Part shown: positions 33,532-42,733 of the stretch, one piece after another
Position numbering within the stretch: the stretch's first letter is position 1
How the letters are laid out: every line of letters starts with the position of its first letter
Source of the DNA: Patiriisocius marinus
GTDB taxonomy: Bacteria > Bacteroidota > Bacteroidia > Flavobacteriales > Flavobacteriaceae
Length of the DNA stretch: 64,000 bases
Assembly: GCF_008974325.1 (NCBI RefSeq)
Contig: NZ_BKCG01000003.1
Location: 1 to 64,000 of the forward strand
Direction of reading: 5' to 3'
Notes under the pieces: model-generated
Seen by the model: only the letters and a program-made list of their open reading frames with translations
The model's database searches: none
Told to the model about the DNA's origin: nothing
Translations under genes and position numbers: made by a program

Positions 33532-35205
33532 ATGAAATTTTCAGAAAAAAATCTATCACAAACAGTCGTTCAACTTTGTCTAGCGAAAGACATAGAGCAT
33601 ATAGTGCTCTCACCAGGATCTAGAAATGCTCCACTAACAATTGGCTTTACAAGCCATCCAGGATTTACAAATTATTCAGTTGTAGACGAGCGATGTGCTG
33701 CATTTTTTGCATTGGGTATGGCACAACAATTAGGGAAACCTGTTGCAGTTGTTTGTACTTCAGGTTCTGCATTATTAAATTATTATCCTGCTATTGCTGA
33801 AGCTTTTTATAGTGATATTCCTTTAATAATATTATCGGCAGATCGTCCAGAACATCTTTTAGAAATAGGTGATGGGCAAACAGTTATTCAAGAAAATGTC
33901 TATAGAAATCACATTTTATATAATGGTAATTGTAAAGAAGGTGAAGAGTTTCAAATACATAATGAAACAGTTATAAATACTGCGTTAAACAGTGCTATAG
34001 AGCTTTCAGGACCTGTTCATATTAACATTCCTTTCAATGAACCTTTATATAACTTAGTTGATATTCCTACCGTACGTCCACAAGATGTACCAGCTAGAGC
34101 CATTAATATTTCAGCATTTAATCAAACCGAAATGTTACAAGAATTTAGCTCGCTATGGAATACATCTACTAAGAAAATGATACTAGTTGGGGTGTTAAAA
34201 CCAAATAGCATTGAACAAAAATTTATTGATTTTATCGCTAATGATGAAAGTGTTTTAGTGCTAACCGAAACAACATCAAATCTACATAATGATCAATTTA
34301 TCACTGCTATTGATCAATTAATAGAGCCTTTAAATAATAAGCAACAAGTTACCTTAGAACCAGAAGTACTTTTGACTTTTGGGGGAATGATAATTTCTAA
34401 AAAAATTAAAGTGTTTTTACGTAATTGTAAGAATATGAAGCATTATCACGTAGATACTAAAAAGGCATATGATACATTTTTTAAATTAGAAGGTCATTTT
34501 AAGTGCACTATTAATACATTTTTTAAACAATTAGTTGAAAATAGTAAACCAATTAACAGTAATTATCAGTCTCATTGGCTCTCTGTTAAAGAGAATAGAC
34601 TTTTAAGACATGAAAGTTTTGTCGAAAACATAAAATATTCCGATTTTTCAGTTTATCAATATATATTTAAGTACTTAAATAATGAATGTTCAGTTCATAT
34701 AAGCAATAGTGCGGCAATACGGTATGCACAGCTTTTCGATAATAAACAATTACAAACATTTTGTAATCGTGGTACAAGCGGTATTGACGGAAGTTTAAGC
34801 ACGGCAATTGGAGCAGCTGTTCATAGTACGTTACCAATAATTCATATAACAGGAGATCTTAGTTTTTTATATGACAGTAATGGCTTGTGGAATAATAATA
34901 TACCAAGTAATTTTAAAATAATTGTTATTAATAATAGTGGAGGAGGTATTTTCAGAATATTACCAAAAGCTAAAAAAATGGATCACTTTGAAACATTTTT
35001 TGAAACAAGACATCATTTAAATGCATCTCATTTGTGCGCTATGTATGGGCTTGAGTATTTTAAAGCACAGTCAATGAGTGAAGTTGAATCACTTTTTTCA
35101 AAGTTTTTAGAGCATTCAACTAAACCTGCGCTTATTGAAATTTTCACTCCGCCAGAAATTAATGATACTGTATTAATGAAGTATTTTAAATTTATTGGGG
35201 AGTAA
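33532..35205 (+). CDS. menD: SEPHCHC synthase MenD
   Basis: A 557-aa thiamine-diphosphate enzyme. The N-terminal Pyr domain contains VLSPGSRNAPLTIGF (residues 22-36) and the cofactor-activating Glu in DERCAAFFALGMA. The C-terminal PP domain has the ThDP/Mg motif GDLSFLYDSNGLWNN (near 440-455). It joins 2-oxoglutarate to isochorismate with loss of CO2, giving SEPHCHC, the second step of menaquinone synthesis. The length and motifs are complete. Confidence 0.96.
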   Translation: MKFSEKNLSQTVVQLCLAKDIEHIVLSPGSRNAPLTIGFTSHPGFTNYSVVDERCAAFFALGMAQQLGKPVAVVCTSGSALLNYYPAIAEAFYSDIPLIILSADRPEHLLEIGDGQTVIQENVYRNHILYNGNCKEGEEFQIHNETVINTALNSAIELSGPVHINIPFNEPLYNLVDIPTVRPQDVPARAINISAFNQTEMLQEFSSLWNTSTKKMILVGVLKPNSIEQKFIDFIANDESVLVLTETTSNLHNDQFITAIDQLIEPLNNKQQVTLEPEVLLTFGGMIISKKIKVFLRNCKNMKHYHVDTKKAYDTFFKLEGHFKCTINTFFKQLVENSKPINSNYQSHWLSVKENRLLRHESFVENIKYSDFSVYQYIFKYLNNECSVHISNSAAIRYAQLFDNKQLQTFCNRGTSGIDGSLSTAIGAAVHSTLPIIHITGDLSFLYDSNGLWNNNIPSNFKIIVINNSGGGIFRILPKAKKMDHFETFFETRHHLNASHLCAMYGLEYFKAQSMSEVESLFSKFLEHSTKPALIEIFTPPEINDTVLMKYFKFIGE

Positions 35206-35257
35206 TTAATAAATTATTCACTTATAAAGTTAGCTACACAACCTTTAAGTTCCCGCT

Positions 35258-35286
35258 TTGTTTGATTTTATAAAAGTGTACCTTTG
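35258..35286 (+). promoter_or_regulatory. Promoter TTG-N18-TACCTTTG
   Basis: TTG at 35258-35260, then 18 bp, then TACCTTTG at 35279-35286. It precedes the S1-domain gene by 47 bp and gives this gene its own promoter after menD. Confidence 0.6.
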
Positions 35287-35333
35287 CTGAACGTTTAAAA
35301 TCTGTACATAATTTAAGATCCAAACGCACTATT

Positions 35334-36173
35334 ATGATAAAAATTGGCGAATATAATACACTAGAAATATTAAGAGAAACAGACCCAGGCTTATACCTTG
35401 GTGATGAAGAAGAAAATGTGGTTTTGTTACCACACCGTTATAAGCCAGAGCACTTTGAAATAGGCGACATGCTTAAAGTGTTTGTATATCTAGATTATGA
35501 AGAGCGTCCTGTAGCAACAACCTTAACCCCTTATGTACATTTAAACGATTTTGGATATTTACATTGTAGTGATGTAAACGAGTTTGGAGCTTATATGGAT
35601 TGGGGTTTACAAAAACAATTATTTGTTCCATTCTCTGAACAAGCAAGACCTATGAAAGTGGGTAATTGGTATATTGTCCATTTATCTATGGATGAAAAAA
35701 CAAATAGACTTGTAGGTTCTAGTAAAACAAATAAATTTTTAAATAACGATAATGTTACTTTAGAGAAGTTTGATGAAGTAAATGTTCTTGTTACACATTT
35801 AACTGATCTTGGAGCTAACGTTATTATTAACGGAGTGCATAGAGGACTAATATTTGTCGATGATATTTTTGAAGATATTCGAACTGGTGATCGAGTTAAA
35901 GCGTATATCAAGCAAGTTCGTGAGGACAATAAAATAGATGTAGTTTTACAAGCTCCCGGATATAAAAGTATTGAACCAAATGCCAATTTTATTCTTGAAG
36001 AATTGAAAGCCGCAGGTGGTTTTCTACCACTACACGACAAATCTGATCCAGATTCAATTAAAAATGAATTAGGGATGAGTAAAAAAAGTTTTAAGAAAGC
36101 AATAGGAACACTTTATAAAGACAAGCAAATTGTTTTAAAGTCTGATGGAATCGAACTTGTTGCAGATCAATAA
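35334..36173 (+). CDS. S1-domain RNA-binding protein (CvfB-like)
   Basis: A 279-aa protein of the CvfB/YitL type. It has two to three S1-like OB folds (EILRETDPGLYLGD... at 10-60, GYLHCSDVNEFGAYMDWGL near 67-85, and NVLVTHLTDLGANVIINGVH near 143-162). A C-terminal winged helix is marked by LGMSKKSFKKAIGTLYKDKQ. CvfB proteins bind RNA and affect virulence or stress genes in firmicutes; their role in Bacteroidota is not established. The gene lies between menD and menB, a commonly seen neighbourhood in flavobacteria. Confidence 0.88.
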   Translation: MIKIGEYNTLEILRETDPGLYLGDEEENVVLLPHRYKPEHFEIGDMLKVFVYLDYEERPVATTLTPYVHLNDFGYLHCSDVNEFGAYMDWGLQKQLFVPFSEQARPMKVGNWYIVHLSMDEKTNRLVGSSKTNKFLNNDNVTLEKFDEVNVLVTHLTDLGANVIINGVHRGLIFVDDIFEDIRTGDRVKAYIKQVREDNKIDVVLQAPGYKSIEPNANFILEELKAAGGFLPLHDKSDPDSIKNELGMSKKSFKKAIGTLYKDKQIVLKSDGIELVADQ

Positions 36174-36202
36174 TAGTATTTCATTTTTTTACATAATTAA
36201 AT

Positions 36203-36715
36203 TTACCAATTGATATTACTTTCACGATAAAACGGGTAGGGACGTGGTCGATAAAATCGTCTTGTTGGTTCCTCAATGTAAAAAGGTCGTTGTTGATTAG
36301 AATATACTCTATTTTGAACTCTAGTTCCACCATCTCCAAAATCAAACGAAGTCTCACCACCGTTACCTGAAACGCTAAATCCAAACTGCTTTTTCTGTAG
36401 TTGACTTACAGTAAATTGACTATTATCATAAGGAACTGTGTTGCTCGCTAGTGCAGTTGTCATATCTACAGGTTGCCAATAGTTAGAACTATTTATAGAA
36501 AATGCATTTTTTGCATCTTGGTATGAAGGTGAAGCTCCCAATGTAAAACTACTTTTTACAGCATTTTTCTTTTTGTCTAACTCCATTAATAAAGTAGGCA
36601 CTTGAGGTGCTTCAGGCAAAGAACCAGCATCAATAGTATAATAGCGAGTTTCAAAATCGTTTTGACTAAAGCCAGTGAATGAAATTAAAAGAAAAATGTA
36701 GCAAAGTATTTTCAT
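36203..36715 (-). CDS. Secreted protein of unknown function
   Basis: I take the start at 36715 (170 aa) because the signal peptide begins there (MKILCYIFLLISFTGFSQ); an in-frame ATG at 36748 would prefix it with 11 hydrophilic residues. The mature part is low in motifs and ends in an aromatic, Pro- and Arg-rich tail (RRFYRPRPYPFYRES). I recognise no family. It starts 33 bp after the C1 peptidase stop on the same strand and is probably co-transcribed, so it may be a partner or substrate. Confidence 0.65.
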   Translation of the reverse strand: MKILCYIFLLISFTGFSQNDFETRYYTIDAGSLPEAPQVPTLLMELDKKKNAVKSSFTLGASPSYQDAKNAFSINSSNYWQPVDMTTALASNTVPYDNSQFTVSQLQKKQFGFSVSGNGGETSFDFGDGGTRVQNRVYSNQQRPFYIEEPTRRFYRPRPYPFYRESNINW

Positions 36716-36748
36716 ATTTTTGATAGTATCAAATCTTAGACCAAACAA

Positions 36749-37870
36749 TTATAATTTTAATTTTCTAGCTGTAGTTTTTGGAATGGCATCTTTGTGCACA
36801 GTCACACTAATAGCTTTAAGCTTCATATATGCTTCACTAAAATATACGTAACCTCCATTTGCGTTTCTAGATTCATCTGTTCCCCAACTATTTTTTACTT
36901 TATAATATTTAGTACCGTTTTGGTCTTTTAATGAACCTGTAATATGCATTAAATGGTCATCAGTTGTATTAAAATTTTCAAACTCATCTTGGCGATATTC
37001 TTGTGTAACAATACGCTCTGGATAAATTGCATTTAGTGCTTCAGTATTATTAGCTGCGTTTGCAGGAATTACTGCAACACCGCTTTTAGATGAGAACGTT
37101 TTTTCACTGACATCGCAATCAAGTTCCACTGTAAAACCATTCGCTAATGCATTATCTACCGTAGCAATCATATCGTTTAATGGAACATTATACATACTTC
37201 CATAACTCCAGTTATCAGGAATATTTAAAACAAACGAACTGTAAAATGGAGCGTGCGTAAACGATGTAATTGTCAGGTAATCTTCAGGAACAATTTTTAA
37301 TTCTCTTCGGAAACTTTCAGGTGTGAAGCTCTTGCCATTATAATTAAAATTGCTAACGTTTTGTCCTAAATAAATATCCAAAACTGCTTCAGTTGCAGGT
37401 TTCCATTTTTTACTTAATTTTCTAGCAGGGTTATCAATATATGTTTCGCCCATCGCTTTTAAAACTGCAACTAATTCAGCGTGGTTGTGTGATGTTTCCG
37501 AAGTGAAAAGTCCACTAAAAGTATCGTTAGGTACAAGGCCGTATTGAGCAACGCTATTTAAAACATCGTGCGCTAAACCACCTTCGCTAAATTGTGCTTT
37601 TCCTTGGCGCATTACAAAATTCTCTAATTTTTTAGGATATGTATTCCGTACCGTGTACATTTCAGATAAATCAATTTGTTTCCCAGTTAGACGAATAACT
37701 TCAGATTCTAAAAAAGAAGTGCTAGAAAAACTCCAGCAAGTTCCTGTTCTACCTTGACTAATTACAGGTGTTGTCTCAAGATCAATTATCGGGGTAAATT
37801 GATAAGCATCTTGAGCTGAAACACTTACAGAAATAAATAAAATTCCAAAATATGAAAGGAAACTACGCAT
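36749..37870 (-). CDS. Exported papain-like C1 cysteine peptidase
   Basis: A 373-aa peptidase with signal peptide (1-19). The catalytic Cys45 is in QGRTGTCWSFSSTSFLESE, His in DDHLMHITG, and Asn in KVKNSWGTDES, in the order Cys-His-Asn. The arrangement resembles the C1B bleomycin hydrolase/PepC group, but it is exported and shorter (PepC is about 450 aa). It would degrade peptides in the periplasm or outside. No propeptide inhibitor domain is evident. It is divergent from menB. Confidence 0.87.
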   Translation of the reverse strand: MRSFLSYFGILFISVSVSAQDAYQFTPIIDLETTPVISQGRTGTCWSFSSTSFLESEVIRLTGKQIDLSEMYTVRNTYPKKLENFVMRQGKAQFSEGGLAHDVLNSVAQYGLVPNDTFSGLFTSETSHNHAELVAVLKAMGETYIDNPARKLSKKWKPATEAVLDIYLGQNVSNFNYNGKSFTPESFRRELKIVPEDYLTITSFTHAPFYSSFVLNIPDNWSYGSMYNVPLNDMIATVDNALANGFTVELDCDVSEKTFSSKSGVAVIPANAANNTEALNAIYPERIVTQEYRQDEFENFNTTDDHLMHITGSLKDQNGTKYYKVKNSWGTDESRNANGGYVYFSEAYMKLKAISVTVHKDAIPKTTARKLKL

Positions 37871-37936
37871 AGTATTTTTTTTGATTTGAAGTCCATAGTT
37901 GTAGCAAACATTAAACTACAAACCATAAACAATTTA

Positions 37937-37944
37937 TATCTTTG
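37937..37944 (+). promoter_or_regulatory. -7 box TATCTTTG for menB
   Basis: It matches TAnnTTTG and lies 17 bp before the menB ATG. At -33 there is TTA (37911-37913, 23 bp spacing) rather than TTG. Confidence 0.45.
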
Positions 37945-37960
37945 AGTAAAAATAACAATT

Positions 37961-38800
37961 ATGCTTAAACCTGATTGGAAAATAGCCAAAGAATACACAG
38001 ATATAACATATAAAAAGTCGCATAACGTCGCACGAATAGCATTTAATAGACCAGATGTTCGTAATGCGTTTAGACCTAAAACTACAGCCGAGTTACTTGA
38101 TGCGTTGCACGATGCACAGGAAGACACTTCAATAGGAGTTGTTTTACTATCTGCAGAAGGGCCTTCGAGCAAAGATGGTGTCTATAGTTTTTGTAGTGGA
38201 GGAGATCAAAAAGCACGTGGTCACCAAGGCTATGTGGGAGATGATGGATATCACCGTTTAAATATTTTAGATGCACAACGAATGATTCGTTTTATGCCTA
38301 AAGCTGTTATTTGCGTTGTTCCAGGTTGGGCTGTAGGTGGTGGGCATAGTTTACACGTAGTTTGTGATATGACTTTAGCAAGTAAAGAACACGCAATTTT
38401 TAAGCAAACTGATGCAGATGTAACTAGCTTTGATGGAGGTTATGGAAGTGCTTACCTTGCAAAAATGGTGGGTCAAAAAAGAGCCCGTGAAATATTTTTC
38501 TTAGGTAGAAATTACTCAGCTCAAGAAGCTTACGAAATGGGTATGGTAAATGCCGTTGTACCACATGATGAATTAGAGCAAACAGCCTTTGATTGGGCAC
38601 AAGAAATTCTTGGGAAATCTCCAACATCAATAAAAATGCTAAAATTTGCAATGAACCTCACTGATGACGGGATGGTAGGACAACAAGTTTTTGCTGGTGA
38701 AGCAACTCGTTTAGCATATATGACAGAAGAAGCAAAAGAAGGTCGAGATGCATTTTTAGAAAAACGTGCACCTAATTTTGATAAAAAGTGGTTGCCATAA
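37961..38800 (+). CDS. menB: 1,4-dihydroxy-2-naphthoyl-CoA synthase
   Basis: A 279-aa crotonase-fold enzyme. MenB-specific features are the FCSGGDQKARGHQGYVGD segment, the oxyanion-hole region GWAVGGGHSLHVVCDMT, and TSFDGGYGSAYLAKMVG, which carries the catalytic Asp/Tyr part. It closes the ring of o-succinylbenzoyl-CoA to DHNA-CoA, which MenI then hydrolyses. It has its own -7 box. A Crp/Fnr-type regulator follows after 55 bp. Confidence 0.96.
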   Translation: MLKPDWKIAKEYTDITYKKSHNVARIAFNRPDVRNAFRPKTTAELLDALHDAQEDTSIGVVLLSAEGPSSKDGVYSFCSGGDQKARGHQGYVGDDGYHRLNILDAQRMIRFMPKAVICVVPGWAVGGGHSLHVVCDMTLASKEHAIFKQTDADVTSFDGGYGSAYLAKMVGQKRAREIFFLGRNYSAQEAYEMGMVNAVVPHDELEQTAFDWAQEILGKSPTSIKMLKFAMNLTDDGMVGQQVFAGEATRLAYMTEEAKEGRDAFLEKRAPNFDKKWLP

Positions 38801-38855
38801 TTTTCACATTTTAGAAGCTATTTCAGTTTTCTAAATTTTAAACCACAAAGCATAC

Positions 38856-39428
38856 ATGGAATTTATTAGAGAACATATTGAAGCTTTTTCGGTTTTAACG
38901 GATTCCGATTGGCTTTACTTTTCTTCTAGATTAGTACAGCGAAATTTTAAAAAACGCACAGTAATCTTACGTCACAATGAAGTGGAAGACCATATATCAT
39001 TTATAGGTGAGGGTGTTGTGCGTTTATATATTCCACACGAATTAAAAGAGAAGGAGGTTACCTTTGGTTTCAGTTTTAAAAATCAATTTATTAGTGCATA
39101 CGATTCTTTTCTAACTCGTACACCTTCTTTGTATGAGCTTGAAACACTTTCAGAAACTACTTTGTATAGTATTTCATATAAAGACTTACAGGACGTTTAT
39201 GATAACACGCAGTTTGGCAATTTAATAGGCCGATTAACTTCAGAAAGATTATTTCTTTTAAAATCTAAAAGAGAGCAGTCACTTTTAAATGAAACAGCAG
39301 AGCAACGTTATTTTAAGCTTTTTAAAGAGCGTCCTGAATTACTTAATGTTATCCCTTTAAAATATGTGAGTTCTTATATTGGCGTCACTCCTCAAGCTTT
39401 AAGTAGAATCAGAAAACGAATTAATTGA
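38856..39428 (+). CDS. Crp/Fnr-family transcriptional regulator
   Basis: A 190-aa protein with an N-terminal cyclic-nucleotide-binding-type jelly roll (residues 20-120, FIGEGVVRLYIPH and FSFKNQFISAYDSF) and a C-terminal winged helix-turn-helix ending IGVTPQALSRIRKR. The glycine/arginine cAMP phosphate-binding cassette is not visible, so a different ligand or none is likely, as in many Bacteroidota members. Its position just before a fatty-acid desaturase gene suggests, but does not prove, local control. Confidence 0.88.
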   Translation: MEFIREHIEAFSVLTDSDWLYFSSRLVQRNFKKRTVILRHNEVEDHISFIGEGVVRLYIPHELKEKEVTFGFSFKNQFISAYDSFLTRTPSLYELETLSETTLYSISYKDLQDVYDNTQFGNLIGRLTSERLFLLKSKREQSLLNETAEQRYFKLFKERPELLNVIPLKYVSSYIGVTPQALSRIRKRIN

Positions 39429-39438
39429 TTTAGGTTCA

Positions 39439-39469
39439 TTGTATGGAGGTAAAAGTGGTACTACTTTTG
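39439..39469 (+). promoter_or_regulatory. Promoter TTG-N20-TACTTTTG
   Basis: TTG at 39439-39441, 20 bp, TACTTTTG at 39462-39469; the desaturase ATG follows 16 bp later. Good spacing for the Bacteroidota housekeeping sigma factor. Confidence 0.65.
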
Positions 39470-39485
39470 CCTTATAAATTTACAT

Positions 39486-40241
39486 ATGACAATCCTTATT
39501 TTTATTATAGTACTTTGGTACGGCGGACTTTTTTTCCAAACATTTTTTTTACACCGTTATGCGGCGCATCAAACATTCACAATGTCTAAGTTGACAGAAC
39601 GAATAGTTTTTATACTGACTTGGTTTTTCCAAGGGTCTAATTATTTAAGTGCTTATGGTTATGGCGTTATGCATAGAATGCACCACGCATATGCTGACAC
39701 TGAAAAAGATCCACATTCGCCTAAATATGATTTGACTGTTTTTTCTATGATGTGGAGAACAAAGAACATTTATAGCCAAATAAACAAAGAACAAATTTTT
39801 GTAGAACCTAAGTTTACTAAAAACGTGCCTCAATGGAAGCGTTTTGACGCTTTTGCAAGTTCTTGGTATTCACGCGTAGCTTGGGGTGTAGGGTATTTTA
39901 CATTTTTCGCATACTTTGCAACTGCTTGGTGGCAATGGTTATTTTTTCCTGTGGCTCTTTTTATGGCACCTATTCACGGAGTTATTATTAACTGGTACGG
40001 TCATATTTATGGTTATGTCAACTTTAAGTCTAGTGATACTTCTAAAAATCTTTTCAAATTCGATTTTTTAATGATGGGTGAAGGATATCATAATAATCAT
40101 CACAAGCATAGCAGTAGAGCTAACTTTGGTGGTGTTCGCTGGCATGAACTTGATGTAACTTATAAAATCATGCAGCTTTTAGACTTAATTGGTATTATTC
40201 ATCTAAAGCCTAATACTCTTGTAGTTAAAAGAGAGGTTTAG
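39486..40241 (+). CDS. Acyl-CoA/acyl-lipid fatty-acid desaturase
   Basis: A 251-aa integral membrane desaturase. The three His boxes that bind the di-iron centre are complete: HRYAAH (residues 23-28), HRMHHA (near 60) and HNNHH (near 200). Membrane hairpins surround each box. It is shorter than mammalian stearoyl-CoA desaturase, as is usual for bacterial delta-9-type enzymes. It introduces a double bond in membrane fatty acids, typically in response to cold. A Crp/Fnr-type gene lies directly upstream, but the desaturase has its own promoter. Confidence 0.9.
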   Translation: MTILIFIIVLWYGGLFFQTFFLHRYAAHQTFTMSKLTERIVFILTWFFQGSNYLSAYGYGVMHRMHHAYADTEKDPHSPKYDLTVFSMMWRTKNIYSQINKEQIFVEPKFTKNVPQWKRFDAFASSWYSRVAWGVGYFTFFAYFATAWWQWLFFPVALFMAPIHGVIINWYGHIYGYVNFKSSDTSKNLFKFDFLMMGEGYHNNHHKHSSRANFGGVRWHELDVTYKIMQLLDLIGIIHLKPNTLVVKREV

Positions 40242-40286
40242 ATATTATTCTATTGTTTTAGCAATAGACACTATTATTTCATAGTT

Positions 40287-40329
40287 TTGATTCTATAAAT
40301 AGTTTATATAAAATTATTTATAGAATCAA
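40287..40329 (+). terminator. 15-bp perfect stem-loop with T-run
   Basis: TTGATTCTATAAATA (40287-40301) and its exact reverse complement (40315-40329), 13-base loop, then TTCTTTTTTA. It is probably the terminator of the desaturase gene, but it ends only 15 bp before the next ATG and might act as a 5' leader structure. Confidence 0.65.
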
Positions 40330-40344
40330 TTCTTTTTTATAGCT

Positions 40345-41931
40345 ATGTGTAAACGTCATTATTTAGTAGTTTTTTTCATTTTTTGTTTAAATGTTGCAAA
40401 TGCTCAAAATTTAAATATTTCCACAGATCCTGTTTTTGAAGGAGAGCCTTTTATGGCTATTAATCCACTAGACACAAACCACATAATAGTGGCTTGGATG
40501 GGATGGGTTAACGTTTCTGAAAAAATTAAAATTAAAAGTAGAGCAAGTTTTGATGGTGGTGCTACTTGGAGTGAAATTGTTACATTAGATCACGCTGTTG
40601 CTGGAAATACTTCAGCTGATTGCTCAATAGCTTTTGCGCCTAATGGAACAGTTTATATAAGTTATATAGATTCCACAGGAACTGATAGCTCTCCTATTTT
40701 GGGTGGGGTGTATTTGTCAAAATCACAAGATAATGGACTTACATTTTCAGCGCCTTCTGAAGTGCTTAATATTAATGTAGATCCTGATAGAATTCCAGTA
40801 GATAGACCTTGGATGGTCGTCGATACTTCATCGGGTCCTAATTCTGGAACAATTTATATTACAACAATGAATGTAAGTGGTGCAGCTCCTAGTTATCATC
40901 CCTATGTTTCAATATCTAATGATGGAGGAACAACGTTTAATTGGCAGGAGCTAGATGCTCCTAACTGGCTCTCGGGAGACTTGATATCACGACCAATGCC
41001 TACGCCATCTGTTACAAGTGCTGGTGAGTTTTTAGCAGTGTATCCATCGTATGTACCAAGTCAAAATTTATTACCTCAGTTTGTTTTGGTTAGTTCGAGT
41101 GATGCAGGAACAACTTTAAATCACAATATGGTTTTTGCTGAAGTGGTAGATAGCTCAAACGATCCATTGCCAAAAAAAGGATATTTACTACGTTCAAACC
41201 CTTCTAATCCCAATAATAGTGTGTTTGTTTATCTTTCTGAAATAGAAGGAGATTTAGATGTCATGCTAAGGGAAACATTAGATGGAGGATTAACTTGGGG
41301 AAGCGCAGTAAGGGTTAATGATGATGTTGTTTCAAATGGAAAAATGCAAGATTTACTTTGGGCAGATTTTAATAATAGTGGCGATTTAATTGTTAGCTGG
41401 AGAGATAGAAGAAACAGTGATGGAGCTACTTATGAAACAGCTTCAGAAATTTGGGCAGCTTTTCGCGGGGAGGGTGCAAATGAGTTTGAAGCAAATTTTC
41501 AAGTTACAGATCAAACGGTACCTTATGAAAGTGTTTTAGCTGCTGCGGGTAATGATTTTATGAATATTCAATTAGAAGGTACAATTGTTCATACAATATG
41601 GGGGGATCCTAGAAATGGTAACCTCACTATTTGGTATCAGAAAACAACTACAGATGGAACAATATTAAATACTCAAGAGATTACTTCAGAATCAATACCG
41701 GAAATTATAGTTTATCCTAACCCTTCAGAAGGGTTCGTTAGTTTTAAATTAACAGAAACTCTATTAGAAATCAACCTCTTTAGTCAAAATGGGGCACATT
41801 TATATTCTAAAGATAACTTTGAAGGATTAATTGATGTTAGCTTAGACTTAACAACATTTCCTTCGGGAATTTATTATGTTGAATTGAAATCGGCAGAAGG
41901 AACTTCAACTAAAAAGATTATTAAAAAATAA
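40345..41931 (+). CDS. Secreted BNR/sialidase-fold protein with T9SS tail
   Basis: A 528-aa exported protein with signal peptide (residues 1-20, ending NVANA). The six-bladed propeller region carries Asp-box motifs: SFDGGATWSE, SNDGGTTFNW and TLDGGLTWGSA. The catalytic Arg triad and Tyr of true sialidases are not evident, so the activity is open. The C-terminal ~75 residues are a type IX sorting domain (IIVYPNPSEGFVSFKL, then SGIYYVELKSAEGTSTKK). It may bind or cut surface polysaccharide. Confidence 0.85.
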   Translation: MCKRHYLVVFFIFCLNVANAQNLNISTDPVFEGEPFMAINPLDTNHIIVAWMGWVNVSEKIKIKSRASFDGGATWSEIVTLDHAVAGNTSADCSIAFAPNGTVYISYIDSTGTDSSPILGGVYLSKSQDNGLTFSAPSEVLNINVDPDRIPVDRPWMVVDTSSGPNSGTIYITTMNVSGAAPSYHPYVSISNDGGTTFNWQELDAPNWLSGDLISRPMPTPSVTSAGEFLAVYPSYVPSQNLLPQFVLVSSSDAGTTLNHNMVFAEVVDSSNDPLPKKGYLLRSNPSNPNNSVFVYLSEIEGDLDVMLRETLDGGLTWGSAVRVNDDVVSNGKMQDLLWADFNNSGDLIVSWRDRRNSDGATYETASEIWAAFRGEGANEFEANFQVTDQTVPYESVLAAAGNDFMNIQLEGTIVHTIWGDPRNGNLTIWYQKTTTDGTILNTQEITSESIPEIIVYPNPSEGFVSFKLTETLLEINLFSQNGAHLYSKDNFEGLIDVSLDLTTFPSGIYYVELKSAEGTSTKKIIKK

Positions 41932-41942
41932 TACTCTTAAAG

Positions 41943-42674
41943 TTAGTCAACACTATATGTTAATTTCATAGTAATAGAAGTTGTTTTTTCTTTAGATGAA
42001 GTATTGTAAGCGCCTCCCCAAGAATAATCCTCTCCAGAATTTTGACCTGTTATTTGAAAAATTCCCATTTTAGCATCAATCAATTCACCTAAATTAGAAC
42101 CTGAATTTTCAGCGATACGTTCAGCTCTTAATCTAGCATTTTCAGTAGCTCGCGAAATCATTTCTACTTTTAAATCTTCAATTTTTGTGTAGTAATAGCG
42201 TGGTGCAGACGAATAAAGTTTTACACCACGGTTTAAAAGTTCGGTAATTTCTCTAGAGATTTTTTCAATTTCTGCTACATTAGTTGAGTTAATTTCAACA
42301 TTTTGTGTTAAACTGTATCCTTTAAAAGTACTACCTATATAGTTTCCGTTTGGTCCGTAGTTTGGTTCTGTCATTTCGCTTGAGTTTACAGCGCTAAAAA
42401 CCATTTGTTCAGCAGAAACACCTTTGGTAGTTAGATATGTTGAAATAACAGTTTTATCATTTTCAAGATCTTTATATGCTTGCTGAAGATTCTCATTAGT
42501 GCGGCTAAAATTTGCTTCCCAAACAATTAAATCTGAAGTAAAATCACTACTTCCTAAACCAGTAACGGCAATAGTACGTTGTGCTTTATTTCTATTCATA
42601 AATGCATTTCCTAAGACTACTGAAGCAATAATTATTGCAATAGCGAAAACGATGGCAGTGATGGAATTTTTCAT
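41943..42674 (-). CDS. SIMPL-domain (DUF541) membrane-anchored protein
   Basis: The start is taken at 42674 (243 aa, MKNSITAIVFAIAIIIASVV); an ATG three codons upstream is equally possible. One N-terminal hydrophobic helix serves as anchor or uncleaved signal. The SIMPL/DUF541 domain begins at about residue 33 with the RTIAVTGLGSSDFTSD strand and ends with TTSITMKLTYSVD. The family is periplasmic and has been linked to stress and to IRAK signalling in mammals; the bacterial function is unclear. It is single, minus strand, 12 bp from the end of the converging T9SS gene. Confidence 0.85.
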   Translation of the reverse strand: MKNSITAIVFAIAIIIASVVLGNAFMNRNKAQRTIAVTGLGSSDFTSDLIVWEANFSRTNENLQQAYKDLENDKTVISTYLTTKGVSAEQMVFSAVNSSEMTEPNYGPNGNYIGSTFKGYSLTQNVEINSTNVAEIEKISREITELLNRGVKLYSSAPRYYYTKIEDLKVEMISRATENARLRAERIAENSGSNLGELIDAKMGIFQITGQNSGEDYSWGGAYNTSSKEKTTSITMKLTYSVD

Positions 42675-42733
42675 AATAAGCATTTTTTTATTTGGAAGAT
42701 AACGTTTCTAATGTGGTATATATTTCTGAAATT

